NCBI GenBank assembly: GCA_021157745.1
Contig: JAGGWA010000161.1
Location: 1 to 5,354, forward strand
Direction: 5' to 3'
DNA length: 5,354 nt
From: Thermoplasmata archaeon
Lineage (GTDB): Archaea; Thermoplasmatota; E2; UBA202; JdFR-43
Made by a program: the position numbers and the translations under genes. How positions within the stretch are numbered: position 1 is the stretch's first letter; each line of letters opens with the position of its first letter. The notes below the pieces were generated by a model, which made no database searches, was not told where the DNA came from, and saw nothing but the letters and a program-made list of their open reading frames with translations. This document shows, piece by piece, positions 1 to 5,354 of the stretch.

Positions 1-4
1 AAAT

Positions 5-1723
5 TCATCTCCTTCTCTTTATATAAATCATAGCCATGAAAAGAACAGCAATCGTCATTAAAGCAATTGCTGTAATATCATTTCTGCTTTTCTTCTCATG
101 CTTTATCCCAAAAAGACTTTCATCGGTCTTTGAAAAGATGCTTTTAATCAAATCAAAGCTTTCCTGGTATTTTCCTCTCTGTGCAAGTTTTTTTGCTCTT
201 TCATACTGCATTGTGTAATCGCTCCCATTTGCAATTTTTTCTATCTGAACCCTCGCTTCACACATTTTTAATGCAATGTTTGTTACAGTCTTTTTAAGTG
301 ATGCATCCATTTTTCCCAGATTTTTTTCCATGTTTTCTATCGTTTCATAATAAATTTCTTCCCCTAAGGAAATGAATTTGTTTATTTTTTCCTCAGGCAT
401 TGATAGAACAGCTTTTTCTATCATCACCGCCTGCGCCTGCATGCTTGTGTCGGATGCGGTCAAAATTCGGTCTGGGTTTTTCAATGCAATTTTTTCTACT
501 CTATCATTTTCATTTATGAATACTCTTTCCACCCTGCTGAAATCGAAAGAACCAAATTTTTGGAGCATTGTAACGGCGAGCTGAGCTGCCTCTCCATTTT
601 CATACGCGTTGTATATATCAGAGTCTGCAATATGGACTGGAATGTAAATGCTTGCTATAGCATCTGGGGCAAACCATGCCATGGTGAGCTCTTCATAGTC
701 TTGCAGAGGTATTTTAAAAATCATCGTTGCCTTTTCGCTTCCTTCAGCCATTCCTCGAAGCCCATGCAAGTCATCGATGGTGAGGCGTGATATATTCATC
801 AATTCCTGCACACCAACGCTTGTGTTAAGCCTTCTTTTTATTTCATTTTCCCATTCATAATATTCATAGCATGCCCTTATCTTCGCTCTCTTGCCTTCGC
901 ATTCGATAAGCTGAACCCAAAAATTTCCTATCTTCGCTCCTTCTCCTTCACCGATTTTTATTTTTTCTCCGAATGGAATGGCACGAGCCATAATCCAATT
1001 TGTTCCTATTTTAGTTATTCTGAAGCCTGCAAGCCCACCAAGCCTGACAACCTGCCATTTCTTTACATAGCCCTCGTAAATTGCATCGAAGGAAGACGCA
1101 ATTATTTTTTTATTCACCCTGCTCTTCCAGAGCATTTTGGGATAGTTTGACTGCACTTCTATTCCGCTTACTTCACGATAAACAAAATGGAAAGCATCAC
1201 CTTCAGCTGCATAAGCTTTTCTCGGCCCCACAACAAACAAATTTTCTCCTACACCAGGAGCATGCATATCTGAAACTTGTTTCAATCTCTGTATGGCTTC
1301 GTCCTCATTGCTTGCATTCTCTGCAGCATACAGAAGCCAGTCGAAATCATCCCATGCATGGTGGGTTGGATTTATGTACAACGTGGGTGAGTCAGCATCT
1401 CCATAGGCAATTCCAGCATCACTCATCATCATGCCAGCCTTTATCATATTCGGTGGCGTGTCGCCTTGGGTTGCTGCTCCTATTATTTTGTGGCTCAAGC
1501 GGAATATCCACGGCTCGTTTTTCCATGGATTGTGATATGAATATTCATATCCTTTATCGGCAATGAATAGAACTTGCAAGCCTGGACGAGAAGGATCGCG
1601 AACCTTCATCAAAAGGTTGTAGTCTCCTTTTGTTGCGTTGTTTGTAACAATAATATCCTTGCATGCATTGGTGAAAGGAACGAAAAGTAGCATGGCGATT
1701 GCTAAAGCAAGCAACAATTTCAT
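5..1723 (-). CDS. Secreted, membrane-anchored Ntn-hydrolase-like peptidase/amidase (C69/C45-like)
   Basis: 572-residue protein that looks like an extracellular N-terminal-nucleophile hydrolase. Residues 1-20 form a signal peptide (Lys2, then a hydrophobic core, ending TNA) directly followed by Cys21. Cleavage between Ala20 and Cys21 would expose the cysteine as the free nucleophile, as expected for C69/C45-type enzymes. Family-like pieces follow: CKDIIVTNNAT at 21-31, an Arg-Asp pair at 42-43, MMMSDAGIAYGD near 98-109 where relatives have an Asn-Glu-x-Gly-Val motif, an Ala/Glu-rich helix at 131-150, HAPGVGENLFVVG at 154-166, and SIYIPVH at 358-364. Residues about 430-545 are charged and helical, followed by a hydrophobic segment near 550-567 and a KRRR tail, giving a type I membrane topology with the enzyme outside. 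Several N-x-S/T sequons (N29, N136, N300, N310, N499) suit a glycosylated exoprotein. The ATG at 1723 is chosen because it gives the signal peptide; no Shine-Dalgarno precedes it. Dipeptidase, acyl-amide hydrolase or acyltransferase activity cannot be separated by sequence alone. The stop (TGA) is at 5-7. Confidence 0.72.
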   Translation of the reverse strand: MKLLLALAIAMLLFVPFTNACKDIIVTNNATKGDYNLLMKVRDPSRPGLQVLFIADKGYEYSYHNPWKNEPWIFRLSHKIIGAATQGDTPPNMIKAGMMMSDAGIAYGDADSPTLYINPTHHAWDDFDWLLYAAENASNEDEAIQRLKQVSDMHAPGVGENLFVVGPRKAYAAEGDAFHFVYREVSGIEVQSNYPKMLWKSRVNKKIIASSFDAIYEGYVKKWQVVRLGGLAGFRITKIGTNWIMARAIPFGEKIKIGEGEGAKIGNFWVQLIECEGKRAKIRACYEYYEWENEIKRRLNTSVGVQELMNISRLTIDDLHGLRGMAEGSEKATMIFKIPLQDYEELTMAWFAPDAIASIYIPVHIADSDIYNAYENGEAAQLAVTMLQKFGSFDFSRVERVFINENDRVEKIALKNPDRILTASDTSMQAQAVMIEKAVLSMPEEKINKFISLGEEIYYETIENMEKNLGKMDASLKKTVTNIALKMCEARVQIEKIANGSDYTMQYERAKKLAQRGKYQESFDLIKSIFSKTDESLFGIKHEKKSRNDITAIALMTIAVLFMAMIYIKRRR

Positions 1724-1762
1724 TGCATATAAATATTTATTACCCTAATAATTTTTTGCATT
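1724..1762. promoter_or_regulatory. Compact divergent promoter region
   Basis: These 39 bases are all that separate the start codons of two divergent genes, so both promoters must lie here or inside the coding ends. For the plus-strand gene, the A/T-only run at about 1728-1741 is centred roughly 28 bases before the ATG at 1763, the distance expected of an archaeal TATA box for a leaderless transcript. For the minus-strand gene, the A/T run at about 1746-1756 (AAAAATTATTA on that strand) sits 23-33 bases before the ATG and is a weaker candidate. Neither start has a GGAGG-like site. The TATA assignments are inferred from spacing and composition. Confidence 0.5.
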
Positions 1763-2572
1763 ATGCTTTATTTGATTCGTTACTCTGAAATAGGACTTAA
1801 AAGCAAGCGTGTAAGGACAATGCTTGAAAATTTTCTTATAAATGACATCAAAAATGCATGCAAATATTATGGAATGGAGGCGAGTATTAAAAAGATAGAT
1901 GGAAGGATTGTTATAGAGGGTGAAAAATTCATTGAGGAAATTCTGAAAAGAATCGGAGGAGTTAGGTCATTTTCTCCCGTAGCGATGACAGGCGTTGGCA
2001 TAGATGAAATAACTGAAAAAGCCCTGGGATATTCTTCATTTATAAAAGAAAATGAAAGTTTTGCATTACGTGTTAGGAAGGCAGGAAAACATGGATATAC
2101 AAGTAGAGATGTTGCAACAATCGTTGGAGATGCAATAAGAATAAAAAGGAAGGCAAAAGTTGATTTGGAAAACCCGATGCATGAAATTTTCATTGAGATA
2201 AGGCAACGGCATGCATTCATTTTTGATAAAATTATCGACGGAATAGGGGGCATGCCTTACGGAAGTCAAGGAAAAGTCCTCGCATTTATAGAAGGCGATG
2301 AGGATTTAAAGGCAGCATGGCTTATGGTGAGGCGTGGTTGCCATGTTGATTTTGCTTTGGCAAAAGATTTTGAAAGAGAAATAAAAGAAATGATGAAATG
2401 GCGCCGCCACACCATATTTTATTGCAACGGCATGCATGAAGCAGAAAAAATAGCATTGCAAAATGAAGCAAAGGCAATTGTTACGGGCAAAGAAAATTTC
2501 ATTAAACTTTCCATTCCTGTATTCTATCCATTGCTTGGAAAGGAATATGTGAGGATGCAGGTATGGCAATAG
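1763..2572 (+). CDS. ThiI-like THUMP-domain protein with degenerate PP-loop domain
   Basis: 269-residue protein related to ThiI, the tRNA 4-thiouridine sulfurtransferase. The N-terminal ferredoxin-like part (LIRYSEIGLKSKRVRTMLE, 4-22) and a THUMP region (about 50-156) match the tRNA-binding half of ThiI, followed by the family linker GGMPYGSQGKVL at 162-173. ThiI should then have the ATP-binding SGGxDS loop. Here the aligned residues 177-182 are E-G-D-E-D-L, so both serines and the second glycine are lost. The rest of the catalytic domain is compressed: remnants resembling the ThiI blocks before and after its C-terminal region (AKAIVTGK at 236-243, IPVFYPLLGK at 251-260) are almost joined. 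No CxxC pair is present, and the length is well below the roughly 380 or more residues of active ThiI. The frame is intact, so this looks like a maintained non-catalytic paralogue, not fresh decay. A tRNA-binding or adaptor role is inferred. The ATG at 1763 has no Shine-Dalgarno and fits leaderless initiation. It is convergent with dph6, 12 bp away. Confidence 0.8.
   Translation: MLYLIRYSEIGLKSKRVRTMLENFLINDIKNACKYYGMEASIKKIDGRIVIEGEKFIEEILKRIGGVRSFSPVAMTGVGIDEITEKALGYSSFIKENESFALRVRKAGKHGYTSRDVATIVGDAIRIKRKAKVDLENPMHEIFIEIRQRHAFIFDKIIDGIGGMPYGSQGKVLAFIEGDEDLKAAWLMVRRGCHVDFALAKDFEREIKEMMKWRRHTIFYCNGMHEAEKIALQNEAKAIVTGKENFIKLSIPVFYPLLGKEYVRMQVWQ
2445..2450 (-). terminator. Candidate oligo-T terminator for the dph6 transcript
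   Basis: A run of six T on the minus strand (A6 on the plus strand), about 135 bases beyond the dph6 stop codon and inside the 3' part of the ThiI-like gene. Archaeal terminators are often simple oligo-T tracts, but this one is short and lies within coding sequence on the other strand, so support is weak. Confidence 0.2.
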
Positions 2573-2584
2573 TGGTATGCAAAT

Positions 2585-3253
2585 TCATTTATCAACAAGT
2601 CTGGCTTTTCTAATCTCAAAAATTCCTCTCATACCATTCCATTTTTTCTCTGCTTCCAAAATCTCAATCCTCTTCTTGTACATGGGGCAATCCAAAACGA
2701 GCGTTTCATACTCGCCGCCCTCGCCCCCCATATTTATTTTATATTTATCCGCTACCTTCTCCAGCTTTTTAAATACATCGCCATCTATAACCCTTCCAAG
2801 AAAATTTTCATCCAATCCTTCAGCTGCTATGGCATCAATGACAATAACAAAGCCTGCATCAATCATTTCTTTCAGCAATTGCTTCTGGTTTTTATGCCAT
2901 AATGGCATGAAGGATTTTACTCTCGCCTCATGACATATTTTTTCTATTCTCGTTCTTTGATACTCGCTTGCTATTGCCCCGCTAACAATGGCATCGATGC
3001 CCGCTTTTAAGATCAGCTCTTTTAAATCTTCCAACTCCCTTTCCTTTTCTGCGTCGCTTTCTTTCATGAGCAATGGCAGGCCAATGCTTTCCGCAATCAT
3101 TGGTATGAGGTGAACGTTCTCACCATGATACATCCATGATAATTTTTTCGGAGCAATGGCAATCAAATGACTTATTTCCCATCCCCATTGCTTTGCTATA
3201 TAGCATGCATACAATGAATCCTTCCCTCCAGAAATCAAGCATCCAACCTTCAT
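2585..3253 (-). CDS. dph6: Diphthine--ammonia ligase (Dph6 family PP-loop ATPase)
   Basis: 222-residue cytosolic enzyme, the usual size for archaeal Dph6. It is predicted to catalyse the last diphthamide step: ATP-dependent amidation of diphthine on the modified histidine of elongation factor 2, with ammonium. The PP-loop pyrophosphatase motif SGGKDS is intact at residues 8-13. Further family blocks are MYHGENVHL at 41-49, an acidic helix near 66-83, SGAIASEYQRTRIEKIC at 91-107, and the Dph6 signature GGEGGEYETLVLDCP at 176-190. The start ATG (3253-3251) overlaps the stop of the upstream DUF21-CBS gene as ATGA, indicating translational coupling as the last gene of a serS-led cluster. The gene ends TGA at 2585-2587, 12 bp from the convergent ThiI-like gene. 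Family assignment is strong; other PP-loop paralogues of the same fold exist in archaea, so activity on EF-2 is by homology. Confidence 0.88.
   Translation of the reverse strand: MKVGCLISGGKDSLYACYIAKQWGWEISHLIAIAPKKLSWMYHGENVHLIPMIAESIGLPLLMKESDAEKERELEDLKELILKAGIDAIVSGAIASEYQRTRIEKICHEARVKSFMPLWHKNQKQLLKEMIDAGFVIVIDAIAAEGLDENFLGRVIDGDVFKKLEKVADKYKINMGGEGGEYETLVLDCPMYKKRIEILEAEKKWNGMRGIFEIRKARLVDK
2642..2647 (+). terminator. Candidate oligo-T terminator for the ThiI-like gene
   Basis: Six consecutive T, 70 bases past the stop codon of the ThiI-like gene, within the 3' end of the convergent dph6. This is a plausible archaeal oligo-T termination site because the 12-bp gap between the two stop codons has no T-run. 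There is no obvious hairpin, and short T-runs are common in this AT-rich sequence. Confidence 0.25.
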
Positions 3254-4230
3254 TTTACATCATGCTCATCAACAATCTCTCCAAATAGCTCTTCTATTAA
3301 ATCTTCAAGCGTCACTATGCCAAGCGTCCTTCCTTCCTTTGACTGTATTATTGCCATATGAACCTTCCTTCTCTGCATTTCCCTTAAAACATCATCTATT
3401 TTCATTCCAGGATTTATTTTCAGAATATCCCTCATTATCTCCTTCACCTTCATTTTTCCATCTTTAAGCAGAGCATCCTTAACATGAACCATTCCAACTA
3501 TGTCATCTAAATTGTCTCTATAAACTGGAAATCTTGAATAGCCTGTTTCCACTGCTTTTTTTATAAGTTCTTCTATTGTATCATCCTCGTGCAAACAGAC
3601 CATTTTTTCTCTTGGAACATACACTTCTATAGCTCTTGTTTCATCGAAATCAAAGACTTCTTCGACAAGTTCCTTCTCATCTTTTTCTATTGTTCCATAT
3701 TTTACGCCTAAATCAAGCATTGCCTTTATTTCATTTTCAGTTACAATTGCCTTTCTTCCTTCCTTTTTTCCTAAAGCAGAAACAATGGCATTCGATATAT
3801 ATGAGAATGCTTTTGCAACTGGATAAAATATTTTTCTCGTAGCCCATAAATATTTGGATATTCTTAATGCAAAATCTGTATTATTTATACCAAAAGATTT
3901 TGGAGTTGCTTCTCCGAATATTATGATAAGCAATGTCATAATCGCCGTTGCAATTCCAACGCCAGCATTACCAAAAATGTGAATGGCTAAACTTCCAGCC
4001 AGAATGCTTGCTGAAATGTTGACGATGTTATTTCCAACAACTATTGCACTTATAACTTCATCTGGTTTTTCAAGCAGGCTTCTCAAAATTTTTGCATTTT
4101 TGTCGCCATTCAACGCTCTCTCTTCTATGGCTATGCGATCAGCTGAAACGAAAGCCATCTCAGCACTTGCAAAAAATGCTGAAAATAAAACCAAAATGAC
4201 TATTAAAATAACAACTAATATCCATATCAT
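3250..4230 (-). CDS. DUF21-CBS membrane protein, CNNM/CorC family (predicted Mg2+ transporter)
   Basis: 326-residue integral membrane protein of the CNNM/CorC family, implicated in Mg2+ (and related divalent cation) transport. The DUF21 membrane domain covers about residues 1-150, with hydrophobic segments near 2-20, 60-83, 88-107 and 130-152. It carries family motifs SAEMAFVSADR at 22-32, GNNIVNISASILAG at 66-79 and IFGEATPKSFG at 104-114. After an acidic linker come two CBS motifs: about 200-255 (SRFPVYRDNLDDIVGMVHVKD at 232-252) and about 265-320 (HMAIIQ at 291-296, GIVTLEDLIEELFGEIVDEHD at 304-324), the regulatory nucleotide-binding module. The protein ends there: the extra C-terminal CorC_HlyC domain of many bacterial relatives of about 430 residues is absent. 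The ATG at 4230 is preceded by a GGAGG site. It lies 63 bp downstream of serS and overlaps dph6 by 4 bases. Substrate is by homology; direction of transport is not visible. Confidence 0.87.
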   Translation of the reverse strand: MIWILVVILIVILVLFSAFFASAEMAFVSADRIAIEERALNGDKNAKILRSLLEKPDEVISAIVVGNNIVNISASILAGSLAIHIFGNAGVGIATAIMTLLIIIFGEATPKSFGINNTDFALRISKYLWATRKIFYPVAKAFSYISNAIVSALGKKEGRKAIVTENEIKAMLDLGVKYGTIEKDEKELVEEVFDFDETRAIEVYVPREKMVCLHEDDTIEELIKKAVETGYSRFPVYRDNLDDIVGMVHVKDALLKDGKMKVKEIMRDILKINPGMKIDDVLREMQRRKVHMAIIQSKEGRTLGIVTLEDLIEELFGEIVDEHDVK

Positions 4231-4240
4231 GTTTCTTTTG

Positions 4241-4247
4241 CCCCTCC
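4241..4247 (-). promoter_or_regulatory. Strong Shine-Dalgarno site of the DUF21-CBS gene
   Basis: On the minus strand these bases read GGAGGGG, complementary over GGAGG to the 3' end of archaeal 16S rRNA, with 10 bases to the ATG at 4230. It fixes the start of this gene and contrasts with the two divergent genes at 1723/1763, which lack such a site. Confidence 0.7.
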
Positions 4248-4292
4248 GTAAAATTCATGGTTATTCATTTATCGCTGCAATAACTGCCATGC

Positions 4293-4300
4293 TTTATAAA
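4293..4300 (-). promoter_or_regulatory. Candidate internal TATA box overlapping the serS stop
   Basis: TTTATAAA (palindromic) overlaps the serS stop codon, about 63-70 bases before the DUF21-CBS start. A transcript starting about 25 bases downstream would carry a leader of near 35-40 bases that includes the GGAGGGG site. It may give the membrane-protein/dph6 pair its own promoter. Based on sequence likeness only. Confidence 0.25.
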
Positions 4301-5354
4301 AATTTCGGCATTTCTGGAAGCTCTGCCAAATATTTTTTAAAGCTTTTTGGCCAGTTTTCCGGCTCAAGCCCTTTCTGAGCAAGGAAAGATACCATCCATC
4401 TTTCCAGGCCTATTCCAGAGCATCCGCTCCACAATGTGCTGCGCTGCCCTTTTATATTGAATGCTTTCGTATATTTCTCGCCAACTATTGAAATATTCTG
4501 AAATTCGAGCCATTCCTTGCTTCTATCCCCTCTGTAAGGAAGCCATGCCTCGAAATCTATTGTGCCCTTTGCCTCTTCTTCTTCCATGCCCACGATGCCA
4601 GCCTGCTGCATGTAGAATGGCGTTACTTTTGCCATTCTCCATTCCAAATCAAGAATATCGTTGAAAACATGTTTATAGCGTGCTATGAGTTTTTCTCTCA
4701 ATTCAAGCAATTGCTCTTTCGTGCCAATATACACAATTTCAATTCGATGAAATTCATCAACACGCTCTATTCCATGCTTTCCTCCAGCTTCGTATCTATC
4801 AGATGGCACGCTATGCTCGAACAAAAGCAATGGCAAAGCATCTTCGCCAATCGTTTTTCCTGCTAAAGAGGCATATATATTTGGACACTGTGCATATACA
4901 ACACCTTCTTTTGGCGGCTTGAGGTTTTTCAATAGCTCATCTGTTGGCACTTCCTTCGTTATCTTAACCAGATCAATGAAATGCTCCCATTGTTGCTCGT
5001 CCCTGCTTTTTGGCTCGCAAATGTAATAAATCTCGCCTGGCATGCCCTCAAGGTGTCCTGTTTTAAGCCATGTATCAAACGAGACATGCATCGGCTCTAT
5101 AACTTCTTTAAAGCCAAGCGGCAAAACAACTTCCTCCAAAGCAATTTTTTCCATCGCCCGCATGATGGCAGCCGCAGGCGGCATGTAAAACCATTTTCCC
5201 TTGCCGAGCAGCTTTATCCATCCCCGTTTCTGCATTTCTTCAGAAGGATCCCCATTCCATACTGGCTCCTTTTCCTCACTTTTCCATAAAAGCTGCCAGT
5301 ATTCCTTTTTCCCCTCATAATACTGCTTTTCAATTTTTTCTTTCAGCAATCTTA
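4294..5354 (-). CDS. serS: Seryl-tRNA synthetase, type 2 (methanogen-type), 5' end outside window
   Basis: The 351 visible residues (numbered from Met/Leu at the TTG at 5349) cover the class II catalytic domain of the atypical, zinc-dependent SerRS that charges tRNA-Ser. Class II motif 1 lies near 74-86 (LPLGFKEVIEP), motif 2 near 184-207 (ending EFHRIEIVY), motif 3 near 308-318 (SGCSGIGLERW). A charged insertion at about 115-147 matches the helix-turn-helix insertion of this SerRS type. The three zinc ligands are Cys155, Glu204 and Cys310. From memory, the Methanosarcina barkeri ligands are Cys306, Glu355 and Cys461, giving a constant offset of 151 residues. The frame stays open to the window edge, so the TTG is unlikely to be the true start: about 150 residues of the tRNA-binding N-terminal domain should lie beyond 5354, for a total near 502. 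A shorter carrier-protein ligase homologue is less likely because of the insertion. It heads the cluster with the DUF21-CBS gene and dph6. Confidence 0.88.
   Translation of the reverse strand, partial: RLLKEKIEKQYYEGKKEYWQLLWKSEEKEPVWNGDPSEEMQKRGWIKLLGKGKWFYMPPAAAIMRAMEKIALEEVVLPLGFKEVIEPMHVSFDTWLKTGHLEGMPGEIYYICEPKSRDEQQWEHFIDLVKITKEVPTDELLKNLKPPKEGVVYAQCPNIYASLAGKTIGEDALPLLLFEHSVPSDRYEAGGKHGIERVDEFHRIEIVYIGTKEQLLELREKLIARYKHVFNDILDLEWRMAKVTPFYMQQAGIVGMEEEEAKGTIDFEAWLPYRGDRSKEWLEFQNISIVGEKYTKAFNIKGQRSTLWSGCSGIGLERWMVSFLAQKGLEPENWPKSFKKYLAELPEMPKFL

Noticed and set aside
1081..1566. 161-codon open frame on the plus strand, antisense to the Ntn-hydrolase gene
   Set aside because: It lies wholly within a well-supported gene, has low-complexity His/Leu/Ser-rich translation without recognisable motifs, and follows from the codon bias of the opposite strand.
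1661..1666. Cys21 of the Ntn-hydrolase-like protein as a lipoprotein cysteine
   Set aside because: The residues before it (T-N-A) do not make a good lipobox, the family uses this cysteine as nucleophile, and the protein already has a C-terminal membrane anchor.
1867..2253. 128-codon minus-strand frame opposite the ThiI-like gene
   Set aside because: Shadow of a gene with clear THUMP/ThiI motifs; the translation is Ile/Ser/Phe-rich without domain likeness.
1763..2572. Functional ThiI tRNA sulfurtransferase
   Set aside because: The SGGxDS ATP loop and CxxC residues are absent and the catalytic domain is truncated internally, so calling it an active enzyme would be wrong.
4261..4290. Nine-codon minus-strand frame (M-A-V-I-A-A-I-N-E) between serS and the DUF21-CBS gene, as a possible leader peptide
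   Set aside because: No ribosome binding site, no regulatory codon run, and no attenuator-like hairpin; short frames like this arise by chance.
5347..5349. TTG as the true start of serS
   Set aside because: The frame remains open to the window edge, no Shine-Dalgarno can be seen, and the zinc-ligand offset predicts about 150 more N-terminal residues.
1..5354. CRISPR array, insertion sequence, tRNA or rRNA
   Set aside because: No regularly spaced direct repeats, transposase motifs, terminal inverted repeats or cloverleaf-like sequence were found; nearly all bases are within the five genes.

Overview
The window reads as a densely packed, AT-rich (roughly 38-40 % G+C by eye) archaeal chromosome segment, most likely euryarchaeal. 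The lineage signals are a methanogen-type (class II, type 2) seryl-tRNA synthetase, an archaeal-size Dph6 diphthamide enzyme, a ThiI-family THUMP protein, leaderless-looking starts behind TATA-like boxes, and a GGAGG Shine-Dalgarno site at an operon-internal gene. A thermoplasmatal or related uncultured lineage is possible, but the sequence alone does not prove it. There are five real genes and almost no non-coding DNA; no tRNA, rRNA, CRISPR array, insertion sequence or phage gene is visible.

Layout. On the minus strand, 5-1723 encodes a secreted, C-terminally membrane-anchored Ntn-hydrolase-like peptidase/amidase. Its predicted nucleophile Cys21 becomes the N-terminus after signal-peptide removal. 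A 39-bp AT-rich gap (1724-1762) separates it from a divergent plus-strand gene (1763-2572). That gene encodes a short ThiI-like protein with an intact THUMP region but an eroded PP-loop domain. It converges, with only 12 bp between stop codons, on a minus-strand cluster that is read from the right edge leftwards: type-2 serS (5' end beyond the window, 4294-5354), a DUF21-CBS (CNNM/CorC-like) membrane protein (3250-4230), and dph6 (2585-3253). The last two overlap by ATGA.

Functional picture. Three of the five genes concern translation: serine charging, EF-2 diphthamide formation, and a tRNA-binding THUMP protein. A predicted Mg2+ transporter lies between serS and dph6. The two oddest things are the ThiI-like protein, which keeps its RNA-binding half but has lost the ATP pyrophosphatase signature, and a roughly ten-fold excess of the palindrome GCATGC. 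The palindrome occurs ten times, in every codon phase, and is reminiscent of a highly iterated palindrome. I found no convincing new multi-gene defence or mobile system here.
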